Shown here piece by piece: positions 35,350 to 47,008 of a DNA stretch of 64,000 bases. The translations under genes and the position numbers were made by a program. The stretch spans positions 134,744 to 198,743 of the forward strand of contig JBQCHY010000057.1 in NCBI GenBank assembly GCA_051954235.1, given 5' to 3'. This stretch comes from 62-47 sp051954235. Its GTDB lineage: Bacteria > Pseudomonadota > Alphaproteobacteria > Rhizobiales > Xanthobacteraceae. Below the pieces are notes generated by a model. It was not told the DNA's origin. It saw only the letters and a program-made list of their open reading frames with translations, and searched no databases. Positions within the stretch are counted from its first letter, which is position 1, and the number at the start of each line of letters is the position of its first letter.

Positions 35350-36150
35350 TTACGCGGCGTCTTTGACGGCGCGTTGGGCCATAACCTTGATGAGGTTGGC
35401 GCGGTAGTCGGCGGCGCCGTGGAGATCGGCCATCAGGCCGTCGGCGGAAACCGAGATGCCGTCCAGCGCTTGAGCCGACCAGTTGGCCTTGAGCGCCTGC
35501 TCGATGGCGGGCACGCGCATCACGCCGCTGGCGGAAGCGCCAGTGGCGGCGACGCGGACTTCGCCCGACTTCGTCTGCGCCACGAACACGCCGGTCAACG
35601 CGAAGCGCGATGCCGGATGACGGAACTTGGCGTAGCCGGCCTTGGCCGGAATCGGGAAGGTGACCGCGGTGATAATCTCGCCGTCTTCAAGCGCCGTCGA
35701 GAACAGGCCCTTGAAGAAGTCAGCCGCCGAGATGCTGCGCTTGTTGGTCTTCACCGTGGCATCGAGCGCCAGCACCGCCGCCGGATAGTCCGCCGCCGGG
35801 TCGTTGTTGGCGAGCGAGCCGCCGATGGTGCCGCGATAGCGCACGGCGGGATCGCCGATCATGCCGGCGAGGGCTGCCAGCGCCGGCAGGGCTTTCTGCA
35901 AGGCTTCGTTGGTCGAGACGTCGTAATGCGGCGTCGCTGCCCTGATGGTGACGCTGTCGCCGCCGAAGTCGATGCCGATCAACCCCGGGATCTTGGCGAG
36001 ATCGATCACGTCGGACGGCGCGGCGAGGCGCTGCTTCATCACCGGCAGCAGGGTCTGCCCGCCGGAGAGATACTTGGCCTCGCTGCCGTTGGCGAACTGC
36101 GCCGCGGCGTCGTCGACCGAGGAGGCGCGATGATAGTGAGTCTCGTACAT
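35350..36150 (-). CDS. coxM: Molybdenum hydroxylase FAD-binding subunit (CoxM-type)
   Basis: The 266-residue medium subunit transferring electrons from the iron-sulfur subunit to an external acceptor. It has FAD-contact motifs AKYLSGGQTLLPVMKQR near residue 28 and the GTIGGSLANNDPAADYPA motif near 110. It is the last gene of a coxS-L-M operon, 17 bases after coxL. The S-L-M order is that of form II enzymes. Confidence 0.9.
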   Translation of the reverse strand: MYETHYHRASSVDDAAAQFANGSEAKYLSGGQTLLPVMKQRLAAPSDVIDLAKIPGLIGIDFGGDSVTIRAATPHYDVSTNEALQKALPALAALAGMIGDPAVRYRGTIGGSLANNDPAADYPAAVLALDATVKTNKRSISAADFFKGLFSTALEDGEIITAVTFPIPAKAGYAKFRHPASRFALTGVFVAQTKSGEVRVAATGASASGVMRVPAIEQALKANWSAQALDGISVSADGLMADLHGAADYRANLIKVMAQRAVKDAA

Positions 36151-36167
36151 GATGCGTCTCCCTTATG

Positions 36168-38513
<2,346 letters not shown>

Positions 38514-38668
38514 GGGATCTCTCCTTGTTCGATCGCAGGCCGCGCCGGAATAGGCTGCGGGCCCGATCGCTGGTTCAAATCGCGTGGTCCGCGCATCGCC
38601 CCGAAGTGACGGGGCGCCAACGCGCGAAGCCTGACCTTGCAAAACCCGAAGCTGCGATGCCCGCACGT

Positions 38669-38690
38669 GTAACGCGTGAGCGCGGCCGCG

Positions 38691-38694
<4 letters not shown>
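38669..38694. terminator. Hairpin at the coxS stop
   Basis: GTAACGCG and CGCGTTAC form a perfect 8-bp stem overlapping the coxS stop codon. It is followed by an unusually long 177-base gap to coxL for an operon, and may adjust the S to L ratio. Confidence 0.45.
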
Positions 38695-39176
<482 letters not shown>

Positions 39177-39246
39177 GAGACACCTCCCGTTAGATTGTTA
39201 TAGTTCCAAATTAGAGGCATCCCAATACGACTTGGCAACAGCGATC

Positions 39247-39256
39247 TTGGTAGTAG
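39247..39256 (-). promoter_or_regulatory. Quinoprotein-island motif upstream of coxSLM
   Basis: In the coxS sense strand this reads CTACTACCAA, 71-80 bases before the start codon. It is identical over ten bases to the copy upstream of lutA. Confidence 0.5.
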
Positions 39257-39331
39257 GGAGTTGTCGCTCAAACGTCGGATTTTCAGGGGAGTTTATCGCG
39301 GCGCGAAGAGTGCGGCGGGCTGTTCGACGTC

Positions 39332-40294
39332 TCAGAAATTCATGCCGAACAGCAGGCGGATCTGATGGCGCTCGAAATTGACCAGATCCAGCGGGCCGGA
39401 CGTGTTTGCGGCGCGGCCGGCGATCTGCGCGCTCCAGGCGGCGGCGACCCAGGAGCGTTGTGACAGTTTGACGAATAGCGTTGGCCCGAGAAAGCCGGCG
39501 TGCCCGGCGAAGTCGTCGAAGCCGAGGCTTTCATAGCGCCGGAGATAGCGACCCTCGATGCCGAGGAAGACGCCGGGCGAGATTTGCGCCATCAACGCCG
39601 TCGCGATGCCGGCGGTCGCTTCCCGCGACCAGTCGCCACCCGCTTTCGGGCGTGAGACTTCCGGCTGGTAGAGCAGGTTGAAGGCCGCGACGATCCGATC
39701 CGGGACGATTTCTTTATCGAAGGCGGCCACCAGATCGGCCCCGTATTCGCGAACGCGCGCGCCCGAGCCATCGTCGACGCGGGACCAATGCGGCTCGACG
39801 CCCAGCGCGAAGCCGAACGGCGCGGTCGCACGGTCGAGTAGCCGATAGCGGAAGTCCGCCGAAAAGCCCCCGATCGCGAGTTGCCTGCGATTTTCAAGCC
39901 CGCTGACGCCGGCGATGTCATGCGCGACGATTTCGGCGGTGTATTCGGTGCGGAGATTTTGCAGCGGGACGAATTCTGCGGAGAGGGTCTGCTCGCCAGC
40001 CGTGTATCTGCCCGGGCGTTTTCCGAATCGCGCAGTCGTCGAACCTTCGAATTCGCGCTCGCCGAGCGACCCGACGTCGCTTCCTGTCGTGAAGCCGAAC
40101 AGATGCTCGGTCTCGATCTCATCCGCGCAAGCGGTCGCGATAGATTGTGCAAGCGCGAACAATATCGCGAACGGCACCATGGCTATGCGCGCCGTTCGCG
40201 TCGAAAACGCCGTGAAAAGCCCGGAAAAATGCCCGCGCGATTGCCACGCATGCCGCAACTGCGATGTGCAGTCGTTATCCGATGGTAAGCGCAT
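39332..40294 (-). CDS. Putative outer-membrane beta-barrel protein divergent from xoxF
   Basis: A predicted exported protein of up to 320 residues. A hydrophobic signal segment (FAILFALAQSIATACA) ends near residue 57, so translation may instead start at ATG 40180. The mature part alternates polar and hydrophobic residues and ends in Phe (LLFGMNF), a typical outer-membrane barrel terminus. No family recognised. Its position back to back with xoxF suggests a role in substrate, metal or chelator passage, but that is only context. Confidence 0.6.
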   Translation of the reverse strand: MRLPSDNDCTSQLRHAWQSRGHFSGLFTAFSTRTARIAMVPFAILFALAQSIATACADEIETEHLFGFTTGSDVGSLGEREFEGSTTARFGKRPGRYTAGEQTLSAEFVPLQNLRTEYTAEIVAHDIAGVSGLENRRQLAIGGFSADFRYRLLDRATAPFGFALGVEPHWSRVDDGSGARVREYGADLVAAFDKEIVPDRIVAAFNLLYQPEVSRPKAGGDWSREATAGIATALMAQISPGVFLGIEGRYLRRYESLGFDDFAGHAGFLGPTLFVKLSQRSWVAAAWSAQIAGRAANTSGPLDLVNFERHQIRLLFGMNF

Positions 40295-40339
40295 GCCTAA
40301 GGATTCGTCGCCGGGAGAATTTCCCGATCATACCCTGGA

Positions 40340-40349
40340 CTACTACCTT
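40340..40349 (+). promoter_or_regulatory. Quinoprotein-island motif in the xoxF promoter
   Basis: CTACTACCTT in the sense orientation, 146-155 bases before the xoxF start. A good -10 hexamer TATACT (40355-40360) follows after 5 bases, so an activator bound here would cover the -35 region. Confidence 0.5.
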
Positions 40350-40354
40350 CCGCC

Positions 40355-40360
40355 TATACT
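40355..40360 (+). promoter_or_regulatory. Candidate xoxF -10 element
   Basis: TATACT with no recognisable TTGACA at the right distance, as expected for an activator-dependent promoter. It would leave an untranslated leader of about 130 bases. Confidence 0.35.
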
Positions 40361-40494
40361 GATAGCGAAAATCCAATGTTGTAATTCCATTGCGATGGCG
40401 GCCGCGGGTTGCCGGTCGACGCTTTGCAATACGTCCTGCGAATCCGGTTCGTCGAATTGCAAGCGCAGCGAAAGCAAACATTGGGAGGAAGCAG

Positions 40495-42213
40495 ATGAGG
40501 TTGAGGAGCAGGGGATTCTTGGCTGGCGTTTCGATCATCGCCAGTCTGGTTGCGGGATCGCTTGGCGCCAGCGCCAACGACTCCGTCACCAAGGCGGTCG
40601 CTGACGCCAATCAATGGGCGGTCGCCGGCCATGACTATGCCAATACGCGTTTCAGTCCGCTGAACCAGATCAACGCCGACAACGTCGGCAAACTGTCCCT
40701 CGTTTATTCCTTCTCGCTCGCCTCGCTGCGTTCGAATGAATCCTCGCCGGTGATCATCGGCGATACGCTCTATGTCACCACCTCCTGGGGGCCGAAATAC
40801 GTCTACGCGCTCGACGCCGCGACCGGCGCCCGCAAGTGGACCTACGAGCCTGAAATTCCCGATGACGTGTTGCAATATGCCTGCTGCGACGTGAACAATC
40901 GCGGCGTCTCCTATGCCGACGGCAAGATTTACATCGGCCGCCTCGACGGTAAGCTGACCGCGCTCGATGCCAAGACCGGCAAGGAGTTGTGGACCTCGAA
41001 GGTCGTCGACTACAAGCAGGGTTCGGTCATCACCTCGCCGCCGCTGGTGGTGCGCGACAAGGTGATCACCGGCTTCGGCGGTGGTGAATACGGCGTGCGC
41101 GGCGCGCTGCTCGCCTTCGACGCCAACACCGGCAAGCAACTCTGGCAGACCTACACCACGCCTGCACCGGGCGAAGAAGGCAGCGACACCTGGAAGGGCG
41201 ACACCGGCCTGCATGGCGGTGGCGCGGCCTGGTTGGTCGGCTCCTACGATGCCAAGAGCGACACTGTGTACTGGGGCACCAGCAATCCCGGTCCGTGGAA
41301 TACCGGCGTTCGTTCGACCGGCGACGGCAACTTCGGCAAGCTGTCCAACCTTTATACCTCGAGCACGTTGGCGCTCGATCCGAACACCGGCAAGATCAAG
41401 TGGCACATCCAGAATACGCCGGCCGACGCCTGGGACTATGACGGCGTCAACGAACTGGTGCTCGCCGATCTCAAGATCGACGGCAAATCCGTGCCGACCT
41501 TGATGAAGGCCGACCGCAACGGCTTCTTCTTCGTCGCCAACCGCGAGACCGGCAAGATGGTGTCGGCGGAGAAGTACGTGCCCTCGACGAACTGGGCGAA
41601 GTCCTGGGATATCAAGACCATGCGCGCGGTCGAGGATCCCGACAAGCGTCCCGGTCCGAACCATCCGGCGAAGGACATCTGCCCGAACCTGATCGGCGGC
41701 AAGAACTGGCAGCCGATGTCGTTCAATCCGAAGACGGGCCTGGTCTACATCCCGACCAATAACGTCTGCATGGACTGGTCAGTCAGCGACGTCTCGTACA
41801 AGCGCGGCGTGTTCTATCTCGGCGCCGAATTCCCGACCAAGGAAGGCCCGGGCGGATATCTCGGCGAACTCGTCGCCTGGGATCCGGTGAAGCAGAAGAA
41901 GGTTTGGGGCATCAAGGAAGACCTCCCCTTCAACGGCGGCACGTTGACCACCGGTGGCAACCTGGTGTTCTCCGGCAATATCCGCGGTGATTTCCGCGCG
42001 ATCAATGCCAAGGACGGCAAGATTCTCTGGCAGAAGAACCTCGGCTCCGGCATCGGTGCCGGCCCGGTGACCTATTCGGTCAAGGGCAAGCAGTATGTCG
42101 CCGTCGTGGTCGGTCGTACCGCGTCGCTTCCGGCCTTCCTCGGCGAGGTCGGCAAGAAGATGACGGCAGCGGCGCCCGAAGGCGGTTCGCTGTTCGTGTT
42201 CGCGCTGCAATAA
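40495..42213 (+). CDS. xoxF: Lanthanide-type PQQ-dependent alcohol dehydrogenase (XoxF-like)
   Basis: A 572-residue periplasmic quinoprotein oxidising methanol or other primary alcohols, with an eight-bladed propeller and PQQ. The signal peptide ends near residue 27 (GASA). Adjacent Cys130-Cys131 (YACCD) form the PQQ-capping disulfide. Catalytic Asp314 is followed at +2 by Asp316 (WDYDGVNE); this extra Asp is the hallmark of lanthanide-binding XoxF/ExaF enzymes, whereas Ca-type MxaF has Ala. The start ATG 40495 has GGGAGGAA upstream. A XoxJ-cytochrome fusion follows 20 bases later. Alcohol preference cannot be told from sequence. Confidence 0.92.
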   Translation: MRLRSRGFLAGVSIIASLVAGSLGASANDSVTKAVADANQWAVAGHDYANTRFSPLNQINADNVGKLSLVYSFSLASLRSNESSPVIIGDTLYVTTSWGPKYVYALDAATGARKWTYEPEIPDDVLQYACCDVNNRGVSYADGKIYIGRLDGKLTALDAKTGKELWTSKVVDYKQGSVITSPPLVVRDKVITGFGGGEYGVRGALLAFDANTGKQLWQTYTTPAPGEEGSDTWKGDTGLHGGGAAWLVGSYDAKSDTVYWGTSNPGPWNTGVRSTGDGNFGKLSNLYTSSTLALDPNTGKIKWHIQNTPADAWDYDGVNELVLADLKIDGKSVPTLMKADRNGFFFVANRETGKMVSAEKYVPSTNWAKSWDIKTMRAVEDPDKRPGPNHPAKDICPNLIGGKNWQPMSFNPKTGLVYIPTNNVCMDWSVSDVSYKRGVFYLGAEFPTKEGPGGYLGELVAWDPVKQKKVWGIKEDLPFNGGTLTTGGNLVFSGNIRGDFRAINAKDGKILWQKNLGSGIGAGPVTYSVKGKQYVAVVVGRTASLPAFLGEVGKKMTAAAPEGGSLFVFALQ

Positions 42214-42233
42214 CGCAATCAAGGGAGCCAGGG

Positions 42234-43469
42234 ATGCTTGCAAATTCATCGGAGCGGAACGGAATGTCTTTCAATCGCCGAACCTCTCGTGCCCTTGCAG
42301 GCATCCCGGCTCTTGTCGTTGCGTTATCGTTGATCGCGCCAGCCTCACAGGCTGTCGCGGATGAACGTCAGCCGCTGCGGTTCTGCGCCGACCCGACCAA
42401 TCTGCCGTTCTCGAGTGACGACCCGGCCAACCCCGGTTTCTATCTCGAGATCGGTCAGGCGTTGGCGAAGGCGCTGGACCGCCCGGTGGTCTACGATTGG
42501 TACAAGTCGTATTTCGGCAAGCGCACCGTGCGGGTCACCCTGCTCGGCAAGCAATGCGATGCGATGATCGGATTGACGCCCACGACCGATTTCATGGGAC
42601 CGGCGGTGATCTTCTCAAAGCCGATCATCAAGGAAGGCTACGCGCTGGTCACAGCGAAGGGCCGCAAGTTTTCCGGGCTCGCCGACCTCAAGCAATTGCG
42701 CGTCGCGGTTCAATACCAGACCACGCCGCAAAATCTGCTGGCGCAACGCGACGAGATCGAGAAGGTGACGGTCCTCAGTCCCGATGAAGGTATGAAGGCG
42801 CTGGATCAGGGCAGGGTCGATGTCGCCTTCGTGTGGGGACCGGTCGCGGGCTGGCTCAACAAGACAGTCTATAGCGGCAAGTATGACATCCAGAGCGTGG
42901 ATGGCGAGGCGCTGTCGTGGCCGGTTGCGATCGGCTTCGCCAAGGCGTCGAAGGATTTGCGCGATGAGATCGACGCGGCGTTGCCGAAAGTCGAGGCAAT
43001 GATTCCCACGCTCGTCGAGAAATACGGATTGCCGACCGATGCGCCGGTCAAGCTGACGGCGCTTGCGCAGCCGCTGGTGCGGCTGGCCTCGATGGATGCG
43101 CCGACAAAGCCGCTGGTGGTTGCCGACTCGACCACCGCGCCGTCACCGACGGCTGCCGCGCCGGCACCGCTGACTCCGGAGGTCATCAAGAGCCGCGAGA
43201 ACGATTCCGAGGCGGTCACATCCGGCCGTGAAACTTTCAACGGAACCTGCGCGCATTGCCACGGCCCGGACGCTGTGCAAAGCGAACGGCATATCGATCT
43301 TCGCCGGCTGCACAAGAAGTATGGCGACGACATGCGCGCTACATATTGGAAGACGGTTCACGATGGCCGGCCCGCCAAGGGGATGCCGGCATGGAAGGAA
43401 GTCTTCGACGACAAGCAATTGAACGAGATTTATGCCTATCTGCTCACGGTGCAGGCGCCGGCAGACTAA
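42234..43469 (+). CDS. xoxJ: XoxJ-like periplasmic binding protein fused to a c-type cytochrome
   Basis: 411 residues. A signal peptide (to about residue 42) is followed by a quinoprotein-associated solute-binding-like domain (FCADPTNLPFSS start, residues 48-275). An Ala/Pro/Thr linker leads to a cytochrome c domain with heme site CAHCH (Cys339, Cys342, His343) and probable axial Met384 (KGMPAWK). In methylotrophs XoxJ and the electron acceptor XoxG are normally separate proteins. Here both roles, dehydrogenase maturation/interaction and electron acceptance, could reside in one chain (inference). Two starts are possible, ATG 42234 (GGGAG upstream) or ATG 42264. Confidence 0.88.
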   Translation: MLANSSERNGMSFNRRTSRALAGIPALVVALSLIAPASQAVADERQPLRFCADPTNLPFSSDDPANPGFYLEIGQALAKALDRPVVYDWYKSYFGKRTVRVTLLGKQCDAMIGLTPTTDFMGPAVIFSKPIIKEGYALVTAKGRKFSGLADLKQLRVAVQYQTTPQNLLAQRDEIEKVTVLSPDEGMKALDQGRVDVAFVWGPVAGWLNKTVYSGKYDIQSVDGEALSWPVAIGFAKASKDLRDEIDAALPKVEAMIPTLVEKYGLPTDAPVKLTALAQPLVRLASMDAPTKPLVVADSTTAPSPTAAAPAPLTPEVIKSRENDSEAVTSGRETFNGTCAHCHGPDAVQSERHIDLRRLHKKYGDDMRATYWKTVHDGRPAKGMPAWKEVFDDKQLNEIYAYLLTVQAPAD

Positions 43470-43484
43470 GGTTTGCTCCTCGGA

Positions 43485-43510
43485 AGGCGGCGCGGGTTTC
43501 CACGCCGCCT
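43485..43510 (+). terminator. Hairpin after the xoxF-xoxJ operon
   Basis: AGGCGGCG and CGCCGCCT form a perfect 8-bp stem 16 bases after the stop. No T-run follows, so termination efficiency is uncertain. The rest of the gap to 43728 shows no gene or motif I recognise. Confidence 0.5.
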
Positions 43511-43728
43511 GAAGACGCTACAGTCGTTTGGTCGGGCATCGGCGAGTTTGCCGCCCGTCACTCATTGTTCCGGCTCGCATTGTTCAGGCCTGCCTTGATT
43601 CGGCTTGCCAAGGACGGTCACTGTCGCGGAAGCTGCATGCTGAAATCGGATCGCGTTGGAACTGGATTGCTGTGGGAGCCGCTTGCCGGCGTCCCGGCGA
43701 TGTGGTCAGCCGCTGACGAGGCCGGCAG

Positions 43729-44460
43729 ATGACGAACTTTCTGATCATCGACGATCATCCGCTGTTTCGCGAAGCATTGGGCAATGCCGTGCGACAGGCG
43801 CATCCCGATGCGGTGATCTTCGAGACCATGTCGATCAAGGGCGCGCTGCATATTCTCGCCGAGAAGAAAGGCATCGATCTGGCGCTGCTGGATCTCACTC
43901 TGCCGGACGCGACGGGATTTTCCGGTTTCATGCGGCTGCGCGAGACTTATCCGCGATTGCCGGTCGCGATCGTCTCGAGCCATGAGGATCAGGAGGTCGT
44001 CAGCGAGGCGTTGTCGCTTGGCGCCGCCGGCTATCTGCCCAAATCGACATCTAAGAATGAACTGGCCCAGGCGATCGACTGTGTGTTGAGCGGGTCGGTC
44101 GCTGTCCCGAAAAACTTTGTGGTTTCGGGGGAGCGCGGCGATACCGACTTCACCCAGGCGCTGCGCCAGCGCTTGCAGGAACTGACGCCGCAGCAGCTTC
44201 GCGTGCTCGACCTGATCCGTCGCGGCTATCAGAACAAGCACATCGCCGCCGAACTCAAGCTCGCGGAATCTACCGTCAAGGCGCATGTGACGGAAATTCT
44301 CCGCAAGCTGAAGCTGTTCAGCCGTAACAAGGCGGTGATCGAGATCGGCAAGATCAATCTACCGGTCCCGAAGAAGCGCGGCGGCAAGGTGGAATCCGCG
44401 CCAGCCGAAGGCGGCGATCACAAGCCGGCGGAGACAGGCAGCGTAGCCAAGCGCCGCTAA
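43729..44460 (+). CDS. NarL/LuxR-type response regulator
   Basis: A 243-residue regulator. The receiver domain has acidic pocket IIDDHPLF and phospho-acceptor Asp in LALLDLTLP near residue 55. The GerE-type helix-turn-helix is LTPQQLRVLDLIRRGYQNKHIAAELKLAESTVKAH (split by domain, residues 160-200). It is clearly paralogous to the regulator at 56381-57079, with nearly the same DNA-reading helix. It lies just after xoxF-xoxJ, so it is a candidate activator of the quinoprotein genes, comparable to AgmR/ErbR of Pseudomonas. Confidence 0.9.
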   Translation: MTNFLIIDDHPLFREALGNAVRQAHPDAVIFETMSIKGALHILAEKKGIDLALLDLTLPDATGFSGFMRLRETYPRLPVAIVSSHEDQEVVSEALSLGAAGYLPKSTSKNELAQAIDCVLSGSVAVPKNFVVSGERGDTDFTQALRQRLQELTPQQLRVLDLIRRGYQNKHIAAELKLAESTVKAHVTEILRKLKLFSRNKAVIEIGKINLPVPKKRGGKVESAPAEGGDHKPAETGSVAKRR

Positions 44461-44566
44461 ATACCGCAAGATGCGGTGATCATCGTCAACGACGACAACG
44501 TCGATGCTGGGCCGGCTAGAGACAGGTCCAGACGGCAGGTTCAGAACAGGCCAAGGAAATAACGCT

Positions 44567-45535
44567 TTGCTCCGTATCGCTATCGCCGCCATTCTGATCC
44601 TTGCAACATCTCCTTCCTTCGCCGCGGACGTGCTGCGCATCGGCCTTCAAAAGACCGGCACCTTCGCGTGGCAACTCGACGTCATCAAACGCCACGGGCT
44701 GGCCGCCGCCGCCAATCTCGATCTCAAGCTCACCGAAATGTCGTCGGCCGATGCCGGCAAGCTGGCGCTCAACGCCGGTTCAGTAGATGTCGCCGTGGTG
44801 GACTGGCTGTGGGTGGCGCGCGAGCGGGCGCTCGGCACCCGGCTGCAATTCTATCCGTACTCGACCGCCATCGGCGCGATCATGGTGAAGCAGGATTCGC
44901 CGCTGCAAAAGCTCGCCGACCTCAAGGGCCAAACCCTGTCGATCGCGGGCGGGCCGCTCGACAAGAGCTGGCTGATCGTGCAGGCCGTCGCGATCCGTCG
45001 CGGCCTCGATCTCAAGCGCGAGGCCACTTTGCAGTACGGCGCACCGCCGCTGATGTTCCAGAAGACATTGCAGGGCGAATCGCAGGCCAATCTGAATTAC
45101 TGGAATTTCTGTGCGCGACTGGAAGCGCGCGGCTATCGCCGACTTTACGATATCCGCGAGGCGCAAGTTGAACTTGGCTTGCAGGAGCCGTTGGCGCTGA
45201 CCGGCTATGTGTTTTCCGAAAAGTTTGCGGCGGCGCATCGCGACGCCATCGAACGTTTCCTGACAGTGGTGCAAAAGGCCAACGATATCCTGATGCAATC
45301 CGACGCCGAGTGGGAAGCGCTGCGGCCGCTGATGCAGGCCGAAGATCAGGCCACCTTCCTTGCCTATCGTGACCGCACGCGCGAGGGCATTCCGCGCCGG
45401 ACCATCCTTGCCGAGGAAGCCGACGCGCGGATGCTGTTCAAGACGCTGACCCAGATCGCCGGCCCGTCGCTGCTCGGTTCGGTGAAGGAAATTCCTGGCG
45501 GCATGTATTATCATCGCTCGTCGTCTGGAGGCTGA
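44567..45535 (+). CDS. ABC transporter periplasmic binding protein (TauA/SsuA-type)
   Basis: 322 residues with a signal peptide to about residue 20 (SPSFAA). The mature protein begins VLRIGLQKTGTFAWQLDVIKR, the NMT1/TauA-like fold. TTG 44567 with AAGGA upstream gives a clean signal peptide; ATG 44504 is an alternative adding 21 residues. It heads a three-gene importer with overlapping or closely packed genes inside the quinoprotein island. The ligand is unknown: a sulfonate, PQQ-related compound or metal chelate are all possible. Confidence 0.82.
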   Translation: MLRIAIAAILILATSPSFAADVLRIGLQKTGTFAWQLDVIKRHGLAAAANLDLKLTEMSSADAGKLALNAGSVDVAVVDWLWVARERALGTRLQFYPYSTAIGAIMVKQDSPLQKLADLKGQTLSIAGGPLDKSWLIVQAVAIRRGLDLKREATLQYGAPPLMFQKTLQGESQANLNYWNFCARLEARGYRRLYDIREAQVELGLQEPLALTGYVFSEKFAAAHRDAIERFLTVVQKANDILMQSDAEWEALRPLMQAEDQATFLAYRDRTREGIPRRTILAEEADARMLFKTLTQIAGPSLLGSVKEIPGGMYYHRSSSGG

Positions 45536-45538
45536 GCG

Positions 45539-46276
45539 TTGGCGAAAGCTCTCTCGCTGGCAGCGCTGCTCGGGCTGTGGACCTTGGTCGCATGGCTGGC
45601 GCAGTCGCCGCTGTTGCCGAGCCCGATGAGCGTCGGCGAGATGATCGTCGCCGACACGCGATCGGGTGAATTGCCGTTTCAGATGGCCTGCACTTTGGCG
45701 CGCGTGGTCGCAGCCTTCGCCATAGCCTTCACGTTGGGTGTTGCGGGCGGCTACGTGATGGGCCGTTCGAAGCTGATCGACCGTTACGCCGATCCGTGGC
45801 TGGTGGTGCTGCTCAATCTGCCGGCGCTGGTCATCATCATCTTTGCCTACATCTGGATCGGACTTAATGAGACTGCTGCCATCGTCGCGGTGGCGCTCAA
45901 CAAGCTGCCGAATGTGATCGTGGTGACGCGGGAAGGCGCGCGCTCGCTCGATCCGGCGCTCGACGACATGGCGCAGGCGTTTCGCTTCACCTGGCAATCG
46001 AAGCTGCGCAATGTGGTGCTGCCGCAACTGGCGCCGTATCTCGCGGCGGTGTCGCGCTCGGGGCTGTCGATCATCTGGAAGATCGTGCTGGTGGTCGAAC
46101 TGCTGGGGCGGCCGAACGGCGTCGGCTTCGTGCTCGGCTCGTCGTTCTCGCTGTTCGATATGACGCGGATTTTGAGCTATGCGATCTCGTTCGTCGCGCT
46201 TATGCTCGCCATCGAAACATTCCTGGTGCAACCGCTTGAACGACGCACGAACCGCTGGCGCCGCAACGCCGCTTGA
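45539..46276 (+). CDS. ABC transporter permease (TauC/SsuC-type)
   Basis: A 245-residue inner-membrane permease with about six helices. The EAA loop lies near residues 135-155 (LDDMAQAFRFTWQSKLRNVVLPQL). It starts at TTG 45539, 3 bases after the binding-protein stop, with GGAGG 8 bases upstream. It overlaps the ATPase gene by 41 bases. Confidence 0.88.
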   Translation: MAKALSLAALLGLWTLVAWLAQSPLLPSPMSVGEMIVADTRSGELPFQMACTLARVVAAFAIAFTLGVAGGYVMGRSKLIDRYADPWLVVLLNLPALVIIIFAYIWIGLNETAAIVAVALNKLPNVIVVTREGARSLDPALDDMAQAFRFTWQSKLRNVVLPQLAPYLAAVSRSGLSIIWKIVLVVELLGRPNGVGFVLGSSFSLFDMTRILSYAISFVALMLAIETFLVQPLERRTNRWRRNAA

Positions 46277-46997
46277 AATCCGCATCGATTCCAAAACCTT
46301 TGTCTCGGCGGAAGGAAAGCCGGTCGAGGTCATTCGCGATCTGCGTTTGCAACTCGATGCGTTTTCGTTCGGCGCGCTGATCGGCCCCTCGGGCTGCGGC
46401 AAGACCACCATCCTGCATATCGCCGCCGGCCTCGATCCGGATTTCACCGGCGAGCGGCGGATTCCGGGGCGTGGCCGGCTCGGCATGGTGTTTCAGGAGC
46501 CGCGTCTTTTGCCGTGGCGCACGGTGGCTGACAACCTTCGCCTCGTGCTGTCGCCGGATGAATCGCTGGACAAACTCGACGGACTGATCGAGACGCTGGG
46601 GCTCGGCGCGCATCTGTCGCACTATCCGGGCGAACTATCGCTCGGGCTTGCACGGCGTGTGGCGATTGCGCGCGCCTTCGCGGTGCGGCCGGACTTTCTG
46701 TTGCTCGACGAGCCGTTCGTGTCGCTGGACGTCGCTGTCGCCGCGCGACTACGCGAGGAATTGACGACGTTGACGCAACGCGAGCGCGTCACGACGCTGC
46801 TGGTGACCCACGATCTCAATGACGCCATTCAACTGGCGGACAAGCTCTTCTTCCTCTCGACGCGGCCCGCCAATGTGGTGGTTGAAATGACGTTGCCGCC
46901 ACCCCGCGGCGCGCGCAGCAAGGCAATGATCGACGAGATCGCGGGGGAGGTCGGCGCGCGCGTTCCGGCATATATGCCTGATGCCGCGCGTGCATAG
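46236..46997 (+). CDS. ABC transporter ATPase (TauB/SsuB-type) with altered signature
   Basis: A 253-residue ATPase of the TauABC-like importer. Walker A is GPSGCGKTT near residue 50, Walker B FLLLDEPFVSLD near 150 and the H-loop VTHDLNDA. The ABC signature reads LSLGLARR instead of LSGGQxxR, which is unusual for this family. TTG 46236 inside the permease end is the most upstream sensible start; longer in-frame extensions overlap the permease further. The ribosome site is weak, suggesting coupled translation. Confidence 0.85.
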   Translation: MNDARTAGAATPLEIRIDSKTFVSAEGKPVEVIRDLRLQLDAFSFGALIGPSGCGKTTILHIAAGLDPDFTGERRIPGRGRLGMVFQEPRLLPWRTVADNLRLVLSPDESLDKLDGLIETLGLGAHLSHYPGELSLGLARRVAIARAFAVRPDFLLLDEPFVSLDVAVAARLREELTTLTQRERVTTLLVTHDLNDAIQLADKLFFLSTRPANVVVEMTLPPPRGARSKAMIDEIAGEVGARVPAYMPDAARA

Positions 46998-47008
46998 AAA
47001 AACCGAAC

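Noticed and set aside
35178..35407. Two small plus-strand open frames of about 60 codons
   Set aside because: They arise from the inverted arms of an intergenic repeat.
40495..42213. Calcium-type methanol dehydrogenase MxaF
   Set aside because: Asp316 two residues after catalytic Asp314 marks the lanthanide group, and no mxaI small-subunit gene is present.
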